Assembly: GCF_042186555.1 (NCBI RefSeq)
Contig: NC_133327.1
Location: 328,402,300 to 328,466,299, forward strand
Direction of reading: 5' to 3'
DNA from: Aquarana catesbeiana
Lineage: Eukaryota; Chordata; Amphibia; Anura; Ranidae
Length of the DNA: 64,000 nucleotides
The translations under genes were made by a program, and so were the position numbers. Positions 34,291-46,395 of this stretch are shown here, one piece after another. Numbering within the stretch: the stretch's first letter is position 1; each line of letters opens with the position of its first letter. The notes under the pieces are model-generated. The model made no database searches and was not told where the DNA came from. It saw only the letters and a program-made list of their open reading frames with translations.

Positions 34291-35070
34291 AACAAGATAT
34301 TTGGGGGGCACACCCTAAAAGATGCATTAAAGATGGTGCAGCCATAAGACCACACAGTAGAAGAAAATATTACAGTGCGCATATGCAAAAAAGACATTTG
34401 CCTCCAGCAAGGCTAGTTTAAAACACCTAAACATTTTCAAAAAAACATTATCAAAAAATATGGGGATTTGGTCACACCATATTGCTATATGGTGCTAAGC
34501 CCACTTACTGCGACAAAGTACCCCATGATTAGTGGGTCCTACACTATCCATAGATTGGGAGATCCTGCTTCTCTGAACCATGAGAGCAATACACTCTTCT
34601 AAAATGGGAGAATCTTGAAGTCTCCATCCATGACACAAGTGGACACTAAGAGGTACTTATTGAGGGAGTGGGGTGCTCCTCACCCAAAAGGATTTGGTCA
34701 GAATCCATACAATAGACAAACAAGATATTTGGGGGGCACACCCTAAAAGATGCATGAAAGATGGTGCAGCCATAAGACCATACAGTAGAAGAAAATATTA
34801 CAGCGCACACATGCAAAAAAGACATTTACCTCCAGCAAGGCTAGTTAGTGTATTACCCACTAATCATGGGGTACTTTGTCACAGTAAGTGGGCTTAGCAC
34901 CATATAGCAATATGGTGTGACCAAATCCCCATATTTTTTGATAATGTTTTTTTTGAAAAGGTTTAGGTGTTTTAAACTAGCCTTGCTGGAGGTAAATGTC
35001 TTTTTTGCATGTGTACACTAATATATTCTTCAACTGTATAGTCTTATGGCTGCACCATTTTTAATGCATC
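34289..35070. repeat. Direct plus inverted repeat complex
   Basis: Bases 34,289-34,412 recur in direct orientation at 34,718-34,845 (AAGATATTTGGGGGGCACAC, CCAGCAAGGCTAGTT). Inverted copies of about 34,345-34,540 fill 34,850-35,065 (AACTAGCCTTGCTGGAGG, CCATATAGCAATATGG). The second block is thus itself a long hairpin. The open frames shared by the two direct copies (KRCIKDGAAIRP/KRCMKDGAAIRP) are repeat-derived. Confidence 0.75.
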
Positions 35071-35094
35071 TTAAGAAGAAATATGCAAAAAAAA

Positions 35095-35142
35095 AAAAAA
35101 AAGAAATCAGGAAGGGGGCAAATACTTTTTCACTCAACTGTA
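35095..35142. repeat. Tc1-type terminal fragment
   Basis: GGGGGCAAATACTTTTTCAC followed by TCAACTGTA resembles the terminus of Tc1-family elements. TCAACTGTATAG also occurs at 35,031. No matching transposase is present. Confidence 0.45.
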
Positions 35143-35379
35143 TATACCCCCATCCATATTCTCACTGTGATCTATTGGACAGTGAGAGAATGGCTTATTT
35201 TATGATGACCCTTTGTATATACAGAATATATAATTTAACATATATTCTTTTACTTATTAGTTATATACTGTTATTAGTTATTCGTTGTTGAATTGCTTTT
35301 GTAATGCTGTTTTTTATTGCATGTGCTGTGCTGTTTATGGTACAAAGCAGTTTTTTTTTAAGGTGTTACTACACAGGGC

Positions 35380-36780
35380 TTTTTTTCAGTTGAAACTTGG
35401 TGGAACTCAGTTTCACCACCTCTGGCTCAGACCCTCTGCTCTCTGCTCACCACTATCACTTGTAAACACAAAAGTCCGGCTTCTTCATTTGCAAGTGACA
35501 GCTTGTCTCCCAATGGCTCCCACAGATCTGATCTGTTGAGCAGCTCTCCCTGAGTGCAGGATGTTTACAAGGGAGATGCAGGTGCCTGGGGTGCAGTGCA
35601 GATCCCGATACCCCCACTGGATGATCTCCCCGCAAGTGACAGGCAGAGCCACATACAGTGTGTGGGGAGGTTCTAGAGCCAGCTGGATTCTTTAGCTTAA
35701 TACAGTAACACAAGTAAGACATGTAGAAGATGGTGGAGCTTTTAAGGAGGGAAGGAGGAGAAGATGGGGGCAGTGGACGGGAGGTTGCATGCAGTAGTCA
35801 GAGCAGAGGAAGGGTGAAATTGGCTTTGCCAATTAGGGCACAGAGCACTGTCAAGTGATGATGACTTTGTCCAATCACAGCTCAGTGCTCATAGTCCCAA
35901 CCCACACTATAAAAGATTCCTTACCATAGGAAACCTTTGCAGTGTGTTGTTGCAGTGGACATAGATATAGCAGGGCTTTGTTTGCTGCTAGCCAGTTAGT
36001 GTGTCCACTTATTGTGACTCTGAGTGTAGTGTGTTAGTATAGTGTGAGTATAGTGTGTATAGTGTAGTGTGAGTATAGTGTGTCAGTATAGTGTAGTACA
36101 GTGTTTAACACAGCATTACCTAACATTTAGTGCCGTATACAGTGCTGTTTACCCCTTTTTTTTTAGGATGCTGCGTGTTTTTTTTGTGGGACGCTGCAGT
36201 TTTTATGATTGCGACGCTGGTGTTACCCCTTCTTTGTTTTTTAATTTTTTTTTTTATGGATTTTACATTTTTGTCAGCGTCAGTCAATTTAAAGCGCACC
36301 AAACACCACTTATCACTCAATAAAGTGCATCCAATCACATATTTCCCAGTTTCTATTAAATTTGTGTAATAAGCCCTCCCATCATGTCTGGGAGGCCAAC
36401 AAGGAGAGGCAAACATTCCCATGCCACTATGAGGGGGCCAGCAGTGTCTGTTTCCACAGGCAAAGGTGGATGTGGTCAGTCCTCAGACAGGGCACATTTG
36501 TCTCTGTTTAGTGATGTTGCCCGTGCTATTCAGCCACAGCATGCAGAGGAGGTGGTGGACTGGCTTACTAAACCATTTTCATCCTCCTCATCCTCTATGA
36601 CCCAAGCTGACACTGCAGCTGCGAGAGTGGATTATTCTGCCTCCTTGTCCACAACTACTCCTGCTATAGCCCCAGCATTATGCATTGAGAAGTCAGCTGA
36701 GTTATTTGAACACTCTCAGCCATTTACTTTTTGAGGATGCACAGACATTACTTGATTCTGATGTTGGTTCTCAGGTAGAG
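35380..36780 (+). repeat. Repeat unit with promoter-like leader and ORF, copy A
   Basis: The leader 35,880-36,365 (TTTGCAGTGTGTTGTTGCAG, a GTGTTAGTATAGTGTGAG tandem stretch, ending in AATAAAGTGCATCCAATCAC) is repeated at 37,010-37,480. It is followed by an ORF at 36,384 that also exists at 38,474. 35,380-35,880 shows nothing I can name. Confidence 0.6.
36384..36734 (+). pseudogene. Unidentified repeat-encoded ORF, copy A
   Basis: ATG 36,384 opens MSGRPTRRGKHSHATMRGPA, an Arg/Gly-rich basic start, then SDVARAIQPQHAEEVVDWLTKP and a Ser-rich stretch before an acidic end. The frame stops at 36,732, but related sequence continues (GATGCACAGACATTACTTG) in a shifted frame. The same protein start is encoded at 38,474. 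I do not recognise the family. The repeated promoter-like leader and shared start suggest the 5' end of a transposon gene. Confidence 0.5.
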
Positions 36781-36859
36781 GAAGGGAGTAGAGTCGGGTG
36801 AACAGTTTCAGCCGAGCGAAAGTTCACCCTGAACATCGGCTGTTCGCCCGTTCGTTGCA

Positions 36860-37483
36860 AACTGTGCGCTGCACAGTGCATTCTCGGGCCCAAATTGGTG
36901 GAAGCAATGCACCTGACTGCAGGTGCAAGGCTTTGCCCAATCAGGGCATAGAGCACAATCAGAGCCATGATTGGACAAATTCATGATTACTTTGCCCAAT
37001 CATGGCTCAGTGCTCATAGACCCACTGCACTCTATAAAGGGCTCCTTCCCACATGAACCTTTTGCAGTGTATTGTTGGAGTGGAGATAGAAAGAGCAGAG
37101 CTCAGTTTGCTACTAGCGAGTTAGTGTGTTATTGTGACTCTGAGTGTACAGTGTTAGTGTAGTGTGAGCATAGTGTGTGAGTATAGTGTAGTGTCGCTGT
37201 AGTGTGTTAGTGTAGTGCAGTGTTTAATATAGCATTACATAACATTTAATGCTGTATACCTCTTTTTTTGGTTGCTGAATTTTTTTTTTTGGGGGGGGGT
37301 TATCCCTGCCTGTCCCCTTTTTTTTTAATTGGCAGCCATAGTTTTTCTGACTGCGACGCTGTTCCTCCTTTTTAATTTTTTTTATAGTTTTTACATTTCT
37401 ATCTGCAGCAGTCCTCTATTTAAAGTTCACCAAACACCACTTTTCATTAAATAAAGTGCATTCAATTACACATTTCCCAGTAT
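36860..37483 (+). repeat. Promoter-like leader, copy B
   Basis: Diverged repeat of 35,860-36,355: TATAAAGGGCTCC (TATA-like), CCTTTTGCAGTGTATTGTTG, AGTTAGTGTGTTATTGTGAC, CACATTTCCCAGT. Its continuation (TCTATTAAATTTGGGTAATAAGCC and the ORF) is displaced to 38,441. Confidence 0.6.
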
Positions 37484-38440
37484 AGCATCCTCTGCCAATA
37501 GGTAGGTGCTAGTAATAGAATTTTACTAGGAACTGTCAGCACAGGCAAATTTAGGCAGACCTATGCTGCAAGCTAGGCCTGTCTGTTTTGATCTGGGGGC
37601 TGGGAGTGGTCAGAGTAGCAGTGGGTGTGGCCACCTGTGCTCCAGTTCTGAGGCGCCTACCCTGCTTCCATGAAGAATGTTCTGGAAGAGGGGCTGGGCC
37701 TAGAACTGGAGTGGCAGGCAGCTCATGTGGGAGCTCTGACCAATCCCCATCTGGTATTGGCAGGGGGCGGGCGTCCTATATAACCTGAGGTAACATGGCA
37801 CTGGGAGAGTTGTCGGCTGAGTGAAGTGGAGGATGGCATACTAGACAGCAGCAGGAGGGCACCCCCATCTTAGGAGGGGTGCGCAAATCTCAGGAGGAGG
37901 CCCAGGGAGAGCTGTGAGGGAACTTTGCCATTACACGGTCATTGCCAATGTCTTTATCATCACACAGTCGTTTATAAATAACTCCTGGATCAGAAGGGCA
38001 GGTGAAGCTGTCAGAAAGTATGGGCCAGTCAAGTTCTCCATCAAGGACTCAGGGCAGAGAAAGGTCTGTGAGGGAACTTTGCTGTTATACGGTCAAGAGT
38101 GATGTCTTCATCCCTTACACGGTAATGGATAGAGAATGCCTGGAGGAAATAGTCTGCGGGAGGAGCAACAGTCTACATGGTAGTGCAGAAGGAAGATCAT
38201 AGCAATTAATACATGCACATCACGTCTTCTGGCCCTAACTTTGTGCTAGATGGTGAAATCCTTAAAATATGATGGCAAATCAACTATCCTATGGGCATCC
38301 CATATACCCTTTTCCCCAACCAAGTTGTACCCCCCAATAAACAAAAACAGCAAAAAAACATTGTCTCTGCAAGTGATGTATGGGAGTCTGGCAGCGGGGT
38401 GATTTGGTGGATGTCTGTTACTAGTGGCAACTACACCACT
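37484..38440 (+). mobile_element. ~960-bp insertion splitting repeat copy B, LTR-like
   Basis: Comparison with copy A (TTTCCCAGTTTCTATTAAATTT) shows that about 957 bp has been inserted between CCCAGT and CTATTAAA. The insert includes an LTR-like segment, 37,585-37,800 (TTTGATCTGGGGGCTGGG, GACCAATCCCCATCTGG, ATTGGCAGGGGGCGGG, TCCTATATAACC), a diverged relative of the repeat at 31.7 and 33.1 kb. No clean target duplication was found. Confidence 0.6.
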
Positions 38441-38473
38441 ATCTATTAAATTTGGGTAATAAGCCCCCCCGTC

Positions 38474-38837
38474 ATGTCTGGGAGGCCAACAAGGAGAGGC
38501 AGATGTTTCCATGCCACTATGAGGAGGCCAGCAACATCTGTGTCCACAGGAAAAGGTGGACATGGTCCGTCCTCAGGCAGGGCACATTTTTCTCTGTTTA
38601 GTGATGTTGCCCGTGCTATCCAGCCACAGCATGCAGAGGAGGTTGTGGACTGGCTTACTAAATCATCCTCATCCTCTATCACCCAAGCTGACACTAGTTT
38701 GCAGTCCATCGCAGATGCCAGAGTGGCCTATTCTGCCTCCTTGTCCACAGCTACTCCTGCCCTCAGCCCCATCATCATGCACAGAAGATTCAACTGAATT
38801 ATTTGAACAGTGTCAGTCCTGTGCCCTCCAAAAGTAA
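38474..38837 (+). pseudogene. Unidentified repeat-encoded ORF, copy B
   Basis: MSGRPTRRGRCFHATMRRPA and SDVARAIQPQHAEEVVDWLTK match the ORF at 36,384 almost residue for residue at the start. This copy adds LQSIADARVAYSASLSTAT. It loses frame near 38,790 and continues shifted. No downstream domain remains; 38,840-39,650 has nothing recognisable. Confidence 0.5.
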
Positions 38838-39656
38838 CTGAGGAGTTAGAGGGTGCAAACACCACCAACACCCTAATTAGACACACTTTATACTTTTATT
38901 TACAAGGTAGCTTATTGCGCTTTGGGGTTGGTTTTTGGTGTATGTAATCCACCAGTCCATACTGTATCTAGTGTTCATAGCAGCAACTACCTGTAGTAAA
39001 ATGTTTCCATTGGATGGTAATGGTGTTTTTTTTTATTCATCTTTGTATTTAGTTTTAAAGTACATTGCAGTCAGAGTGTAATGTGTGCAGTGATCTAGTG
39101 AATGCCTTCAAGCATCACTAACTACAACAGGCTTCTCAGTATCAGATATACAGCACATACATGAACTTATTCTTCTATGGCTACATTAACATTGACCTGC
39201 TACTATGAGGCAACAATTTTGCTTAAAGACAAAATACAGTATTCCAGCCCTTAGCATAACTGCTAGAGATGAGCAACCCTCTGGGTTCAAGATGCAACTG
39301 AAGTTGGACTGATTTTGTTTCTACGGAGGAGGCATTGCACAAATTTCACTTTACAGGTAGGTAATGCAGGGATTTGTCTCTCCAATCTGGCTTAACACTC
39401 CCACACATCTGCTAGATAAGGGTTTCATAAGGGCAAGGTGCATAATCAAGAACCAAGAAACAAACCTGTGCAGGGGAAAAGAAACAGGTTTACATTAATA
39501 AAGCTCTCCACAGTAGCACACTCCCTTGTCACTCCTCTCTCTGGTAGCAAGGAAGGGAAGCCTTGTTTAAGTTCTGAATCACTCCAGTGGTTGTCCAGGG
39601 GTGGTCCACTTGAAACTTATATGTGTCGCCCCTGACACTTTTAGGAGGGACACAAA

Positions 39657-40241
39657 CAGGGGCGTAACTAGAAATAGCAGGGCCCCATAGCAAAATGTTG
39701 TATAGGGCCCCCCTGCAAACAGCACCCCCCAGCTGCCCTAGTGTCAATGCAGCGTGACCTGTGCCCAATGCAGCGTGACCTGTGCCCCATACAGTGTGAC
39801 CTGCCTGTGCCCCATACAGCCCCACCTATGCAGAGGAAGAGGCAAGCCACCCGGATCAGCAGAGAGCGGGATTGCCCGCTGTAATAGCTTTCATTTGAAT
39901 TTCCTGTCTTCCCGGGGCTCATCGTCACATAGCCCCACCTCTTGGCCCGACGCCTTTGATGACGTCACATGTCACATTGGATCGGCGTTCTGTCTATCAA
40001 AGGCACCGGGCCAAAAGGTGGAGCTATGTGATGTGAGCCCCGGGAACACTGGAAGTTCTAATGAAAGCTCTTACATCGGGCAATTCAGCTCTCTGCTGAT
40101 ACGGACAGCTCGCCTCTTCCTTTCCTCTCTCTTCCCCTGGCTGGGAGACTGTGCCAGCGGTGCTCTTATCCTCACTGGTCCCCACTCGGCTGTGGGCCCC
40201 ATAGCGCCTGCATGGGTCACTATGGTGGTAGTTACGCCCCG
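39657..40241. mobile_element. hAT-like nonautonomous element, 8-bp TSD
   Basis: Starts CAGGGGCGTAACTA and ends TAGTTACGCCCCG (one T lost from the expected CTG end). The flanks are GACACAAA (39,649-39,656) and GACACACA (40,242-40,249), 7 of 8 identical, as expected for hAT target duplications. Sub-terminal CAGGGCCCCATAG and TGTGGGCCCCATAG also pair. The interior has CCACCTCTTGGCCCGA/GGCCAAAAGGTGG inverted segments and no transposase. Confidence 0.75.
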
Positions 40242-40249
40242 GACACACA

Positions 40250-41215
40250 ATAGCAGCTTGTTTTCATGCGGAGAAGTATATGTGTTAAATTATGCACCTC
40301 TATTGCCCAAAAATGTCAGTCATGCTGTATTTTTTACACACCTAGTGGAAATTAAAAAAAGTCTAATCATTGGTGTCTGTTGCAGTAGTAGTATAGATAG
40401 AGTAGGGGATGTAGAGATGTGTCTGATGTAGTTCCCCTTTCTGTCACAAGATGACACCAGAGTAATAGAATAGGGTAGGTTCAGGACCACTTGAAATGAT
40501 AGTGTACAATAGGTGCCTTAGGAGTCATTAGAAGTCCCCATGGGTAGGGTTATCAATGAGGGCATTAGAGTTAATGCCAGCCCTGCTGTTGCCAGCTGTG
40601 GGGTACCCTGGGCAGGAGGCTAGCATATAGGTTTGTCAGGGAGCTGCCAGTGTTCAGTCATGATGGGAAATACTGAGGACCAAGCTAAAGCAACATATAG
40701 GATTTATTAATAATCCCAGATCTCCCCCTGAGGCAGAAGCAAGCAAAGAGACAAGCAGGCCTTCATGAACTATGCACATCCCTGGCAAGGGAGGCAGGAC
40801 TCTCTGCAACTCCTGTAAGGTAGGGGCTGCACCTGGACACAGCTATTACCTGCTTCTGCTTGTCACTGAAGATGTGTGTCATCTCACGGTATCAGGATGA
40901 CTTAAATTGCTACTGGCAAACTGTTTAGGTAAATCTTTGAAAAGGCATTCTGCTTCTGGACTCTTTAATCTCCTAACACCTTTGGGGACCTCTCCTGTTA
41001 ATGAGCTTGGGTGAGTGTGGGCTGCTATGGAGACCTATTTCTGTATGGTCTGTAGCACAAATGTGGAAACACAGCTAAAGAATGCAGCATAGGTGTCTGA
41101 GGGGTGAGCTCATGCTAAAGGGCAAGCAAAAGCTCTCATGGTCCCAGATACCCTCATGAGTTCTGGGACAAACCCTTCTCAGTGTGCTTAGAGAAACACT
41201 ACCTTGTTTGGGCAT
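40250..41215. other. No gene recognised
   Basis: No coding, RNA or repeat-boundary signal that I can support. Confidence 0.45.
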
Positions 41216-41650
41216 GAAAGAGGTAACAACCACAATAATAACCCCCAGTATTTTTGTCAGTGCCCACAATAATAACTCCCAGCATTAGTGCCAACCACCA
41301 CCAATATTACCCCCAGAATTGGTGCCAGTGACCGCAATAATAACCCCCCAGCATTGGTGTCAGTGAATGCAGTAATAATCGCCATATTGGTGATCAGTGG
41401 CAGTGCTATATAACACCCACATTCATTATTGGTCAGTGACAATGCTATTAACCCACTCCTAACCCCCCTCTGCATTGGTGGTCAGTGGCAATGCTGTTAA
41501 CACTTCACCACAACCTTTATTGGTGCTCACTGACAATGCTATTAACTCTCTTAACCCATATCCTGCATTGGTGGTCATTGGCAGTGCTGTTAACACTCCA
41601 TCATCACCTTCATTCGTAGTTAGTGCCAATTATATTACCCACTCAGTGTT
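41216..41650 (+). repeat. Degenerate minisatellite (CAATAATAACCCCCAG-type units)
   Basis: About ten imperfect units of 35-50 bp recur, built on AATAATAACCCCCAGCATT, GGTGCCAGTG and GGTGGTCAGTGGCAATGCTA. Drift along the array indicates age. Confidence 0.7.
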
Positions 41651-41914
41651 TAATCTCCAGATTACCCACTCCCACACTGTTCTTTTTCTGATGATGTCGG
41701 ACTGGAACTATACTTTCAGGCAGAGTTCACTTCAGCTGACAGTGCTGGCTTTATTACAGTGCTGCACGTAGGAACACGGAGAGTGCTCCAGTGACCAGCA
41801 TCAAACTGCTACTCTGCAAAGTGCCCTGCATATAGTGGGCCACACAGATAGAGGCATTGGACTGCATATGGCCTACGGGCCATGTGTTGGGATCCAGGGA
41901 TCAGCCAGAGCTGT

Positions 41915-42180
41915 GATGTGGGAGAGCTGAGGACTGTGATGTGGGAGAGCTGAGGACTGTGATGTGGGGGGGGGGGCTGAGGACTGTGATGTGGGGGGGG
42001 GCTGAGGACTGTGATGCGGGGGGGGCTGAGGACTGTGATGCGGGGGGGGGGCTGAGGACTGTGATGCGGGGGGGGCTGAGGATTGAAATGTAGAGGGAGC
42101 TGAGGATATTAAAGTGGGGGACTGAGGCCTGTAATGTGAGGGGATTGAGGACTGAAATGTGGGTGGGGGGGACAGAGGAC
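41915..42180 (+). repeat. G-rich minisatellite (GCTGAGGACTGTGATG units)
   Basis: Units of about 25-30 bp with GCTGAGGACTGTGATGTGGG and variable G-runs repeat eight or more times. Bases 42,180-43,090 show only diffuse relics and no gene. Confidence 0.8.
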
Positions 42181-43095
42181 AGTAATGTAGGAGGATAATG
42201 TAAATAGGGGCTGAGGACAGTACTCTCAAGGGGTTGATGTCAAGGAAGTGTGATAACACTTGAAAGGTGAAAAGGGTGGAGGGGGTGATGTGAAGGGGAA
42301 CCTGAAGACACTCATCAAGAGGGGATCTTGATGTGAAGGGGGAGGGGACTGTGATGTGCAGTGGGGATTGAGGACGCTAATGTAAGAATGGGTTCAGATC
42401 TGTGCATGTGCATTAGGTGCACACATCATGGGTAGATCAGTCCATTTTTTTGGCCTGCACTACCCGCAAGAAACATGGAGAAAGAAATCCTTGACCTTTT
42501 TTTCCAAAATCGCCCTGTACCAAGCTGCATGGTGCTGCAGGAACATGTAGTTTGTAACAATGCGAAAATGTGCCACGGGTACTGATATGATATTCGGACC
42601 TCTGTTGGAAGAAAATGTTACTGACTGGACCTCTGTGAATTTTAATTCAATACCCCTGGTCTGAAGGGTGACTTTCACACTAATAAAAAGTAAAAATACT
42701 TAATTTGGTTGTAGATAGAGATTAATAAATTGAAATAAATAGTCTTTATTTTTTGCATTTTGCTTGAAATACCTACCTAATGCCATTAGGTGGAGCACTG
42801 ATACAACTTTTCAAACTGTTAAAACTTTCAAACCTCCAATGGCTACAATCAAATCAAGTATAAACCTCCAATGCATTACCAGTGACTAATGGAATGTTTT
42901 TTCTTTTACACAGCCCCATAATTCTTATATTTATGTATATTGTAGACCCTTACTTTGTTCCACCTATTGTGTTATAGGTTGGCTTTTGTACATAACTATT
43001 CATGGCTCTCACACCTATGAACATGTTAATGCGCTAATTTTTGTGTGTTGACAAGCATTGCTTTAAGGCAGACAGTTCTCATGTGCCCTCACTAA

Positions 43096-43670
43096 TGCCT
43101 CATACACACGATCAGATAATCGGATGATAAAAATTGCTTTCGGGTTGATAGCACAATAGTCTGATCCCTAGTACACAGCTTTCGACAGCCTATCACGACA
43201 GTTCGTTCAATAATATCTGAAGGGACAAACACGAAAACTTTGCTCGTACAATAGCCCAGCGAATGACAATCGTTTATTCAGTACAGTATGCGTCCGCTAG
43301 AAAGCGATAGACAAACACCATGCATGATCAGAAACACGAAAATAACACGGAAGGAGATGGGAGAACGTAAACCATGTTTGCAAAAATGCTCCAATCATTT
43401 GCAGCCTATCACAATGTACAGGAATATGCCTCTACAATACAAATGGAAATAGCCAACAGTAGTGGCAGACACAGGGGTCACACGTATTTCACATCATTTC
43501 CAATACATAGCTATGCAAACAGGAAGGTTTTTCAGAATCGTACAAAAAAAATAAATAAATAAATCATACATTTCGTACAGCGCAAAATGCACCATTTAAT
43601 TTGATATTAGTATTATGCAATGAAATGCGAACGATAAGTCGTACGATTATCTGATCGTGTGTATCGGGCA
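43096..43670. mobile_element. PIF/Harbinger MITE with TAA target duplication
   Basis: TGCCTCATACACACGATCAG and its complement CTGATCGTGTGTATCGGGCA are the ends of a 575-bp element. TAA lies directly outside both ends (43,093-43,095 and 43,671-43,673), the 3-bp target of PIF/Harbinger transposons. Sub-terminal ATAATCG pairs with CGATTAT. No coding sequence. Confidence 0.88.
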
Positions 43671-43673
43671 TAA

Positions 43674-44664
43674 GACTCAGTGCAGCACACCACAATACAT
43701 TCACACCTGTCCATAATGGGGTGCCATTTGGAATAAATAGCAATTCACTACACATTAACACATACATGAGCGTGTGCGTATAGGTGTGACTAGAGCTGGT
43801 GTTTTACATGATGCATGATGAAATTAATAAAATATTTTTTACTCTCAGATCCTACTATACAGCACACGCCCATTAAAAGCACCCAAAATGTATCAGCATA
43901 ATGAACTTCACCCCCTTCTAATATTTTGCTTTGGACACCTTTCTTGATGTATTTCGATTCATAAAATGTTGACTTTTTGGAAAGTTAATGGGGAACATTT
44001 TTTTAGTTTTTTCATAAAATAATATAAAAGCAATTCTTATAAAAGCCAGTAGTGTAAAAATGTGTGAATCACAGAGAGTATTTACAATAAACTATAATGC
44101 ACTAGGGATTTATTAGTACAACGGAGTTAAATAAGCCTATTTCTACATATGGTCATTATGTTGATCATATTTTTCTTCCAGATGCTGACTATATTACTAT
44201 ATCTCAACGGTGTAGTATAACACAGCTAAACTAATCTCTATGTTTTCCAGGTAAAAGAAAAAAAAAGAAATGTACTATTCATAGAAATACAGAGGTAAAA
44301 TTAGGGCTTGGTTAAACTGATCCAAATAGTATCAGTATTTTTTGTAGTTCGGTAACTCTTTCATATGTGCCCAAACTACATCCATTTTGTACTGAAGATG
44401 CAGCCAGTGCAACTAGTTTAAATACTTCGGAATTTGACTTTGTACAAGGGAATTCCCTTATACAGCAACACTCTGAATGGTAGAGGGATGGGAAGGACTG
44501 GCAGCCAATCTGATGTGCAGTGTACAATATATTGACAAAGGAACATGCTGAACGCAGAAGAGAGCAGAGTGAGCAGGGGAATGCTGGTCTGCTTATGCTT
44601 TTTCACTGTCCAGTCGGAAGGCTGGAAGTGGAGAGTGGACTCCGCTATATTCCTTAGATTGAGG
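43674..44664. other. No gene recognised
   Basis: AT-rich, no supported feature. Confidence 0.45.
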
Positions 44665-44735
44665 CAGGGCTGTCTTTAATTTTGATTGGGCCCTGGGCAA
44701 ACATTTTCTTGCGCCCCCCCCCCCCCATTCTGAGA
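44665..44735 (+). repeat. hAT-like left end, second copy of the 46.8-kb family
   Basis: CAGGGCTGTCTTTAATTTTG, then GGGCCCTGGGCAAACATTTT, is the inverted complement of the right end at 47,732-47,781. A right end belonging to this copy was not found, so it may be truncated. Confidence 0.55.
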
Positions 44736-45033
44736 CATACAAAAAAGTAGCAGGTAGACTCAAAATCAGTTTACTGCAGCAGATCACACAGCAATTGCAA
44801 TTGTTCGCCAGAGGTTACAGCCTATCCTTACTGCTCACTGGCTGGTTGCTAGAGGTTACAGCACATAATTTCTGCTTGCCGATTGGTTGCTAGAGATTAA
44901 AGCAGATCACTACTGTTCGCTGATTGGTTGCTAGAGGTTAATGCACAACATTACCTCTCACTGAGCAGTGGAGAAATCCCAAATAATTGAGCAAGTAAGG
45001 GGCACATTAATACACATACTATAGGAGAGTGTT

Positions 45034-45805
45034 AGAGACTGCAGACATGCTGCAGGAGATTACCAGAGACTGCGGACATGCTGCAGGAGATTACCAGAGA
45101 CTGCAGACATGCTGCAGGAGATTACCAGAGACTGCAGACATGCTGCAGGAGATTACCAGAGACTGCAGACATGCTGCAGGAGATTACCAGAGACTGCGGA
45201 CATGCTGCAGGAGATTACCAGAGACTGCGGACATGCTGCAGGAGATTACCAGAGACTGCGGACATGCTGCAGGAGATTACCAGAGACTGCGGACATGCTG
45301 CAGGAGATTACCAGAGACTGCGGACATGCTGCAGGAGATTACCAGAGACTGCGGACATGCTGCAGGAGATTACCAGAGACTGCGGACATGCTGCAGGAGA
45401 TTACCAGAGACTGCGGACATGCTGCAGGAGATTACCAGAGACTGCGGACATGCTGCAGGAGATTACCAGAGACTGCGGACATGCTGCAGGAGATTACCAG
45501 AGACTGCGGACATGCTGCAGGAGATTACCAGAGACTGCGGACATGCTGCAGGAGATTACCAGAGACTGCGGACATGCTGCAGGAGATTACCAGAGACTGC
45601 GGACATGCTGCAGGAGATTACCAGAGACTGCGGACATGCTGCAGGAGATTACCAGAGACTGCGGACATACTGCAGGAGATTACCAGAGACTGCGGACATA
45701 CTGCAGGAGATTACCAGAGACTGCGGACATACTGCAGGAGATTACCAGAGACTGCGGACATACTGCAGGAGATTACCAGAGACTGCGGACATTATACAGG
45801 AGATG
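45034..45805 (+). repeat. 31-bp minisatellite, about 25 units
   Basis: Unit GAGACTGCGGACATGCTGCA followed by GGAGATTACCA. Early units have GCAGAC, middle units GCGGACATGC, and the last five GCGGACATAC, so variants spread in blocks. All three forward frames are open because 31 is not a multiple of three and the unit lacks stops; the long predicted proteins are artefacts. Confidence 0.95.
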
Positions 45806-46224
45806 GTCAGAGAACTTTCAGCAATACACAGCTTTACAGTTGAATAACACAGCTCAGGGTTTAAGCAGTCAGGCATTTTATGGGTGTAAGGACATACCTG
45901 GCCAGCCAAACTCACTACATACATGAGGAGGCTGTGTACATTTCAGGAACTGGTGAATAGAAATACAAATCATTTGGTAGGCAAAACAGCTCCTATATAA
46001 CATTTTCACCTGTGTATTTAGCTGTTTGCCTTAAATTTACCTTTAAATTAATTCATTTTATACTTTCTAACTTTTTTCTCTTCTCTTTGTGTTTAATGGA
46101 TTTTGCTAAGAGGCATAATAATTGTGGTGCCAGTCATTTGATGGGGATGTAGAGAGCACAAATGCAGGATTATTTATTTGTAAAAGTCTGTAATGGCAGC
46201 GATCTCTAGTAATCTTGTGTAAGA

Positions 46225-46395
46225 TGTCCCCACGTCTCTGACTATCTCCTGCACATATTGTCAGTCTCCTATCATCTCCTGTAGCATGTTCACAGTCTTC
46301 TGACCATTTCTTGTATTATTGATAAGCTTCTGACTGTTCCCTGCAACATGTCCCTAGTCTGCAATGTCTCACTATCTCCTGTAACATGTTCCATG
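46225..46395 (-). repeat. Degenerate inverted copies of the 45-kb minisatellite unit
   Basis: TCTCTGACTATCTCCTGCAC, CCTATCATCTCCTGTAGCATG, CTGACTGTTCCCTGCAACATG and CACTATCTCCTGTAACATG are diverged complements of the 31-bp unit, about five in a row. The array therefore once existed, or still exists, on both sides of ~420 bp of unique sequence. Confidence 0.7.

Noticed and set aside
33795..34421. Interpretation of the RT fragment as LINE or retroviral
   Set aside because: The IKPADK and LPKIHK signatures fit Penelope-like elements and not L1 or retroviral RTs.
39754..40431. 225-codon plus-strand frame
   Set aside because: It spans a nonautonomous hAT-like element and its right flank, and shows no domain or compositional sign of coding.
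41873..42259. 128-codon Pro/Ser/His-rich minus-strand frame
   Set aside because: It is a translation of the G-rich minisatellite.
45034..45805. CRISPR-like regular 31-bp repeat
   Set aside because: Units are directly contiguous without unique spacers, and the context is vertebrate repeat DNA.
45029..45926. Three overlapping ~245-280-codon frames with regular 31-residue repeats
   Set aside because: A stop-free 31-bp unit necessarily gives three open frames that encode the same repeated peptide; no start context or conservation supports a gene.
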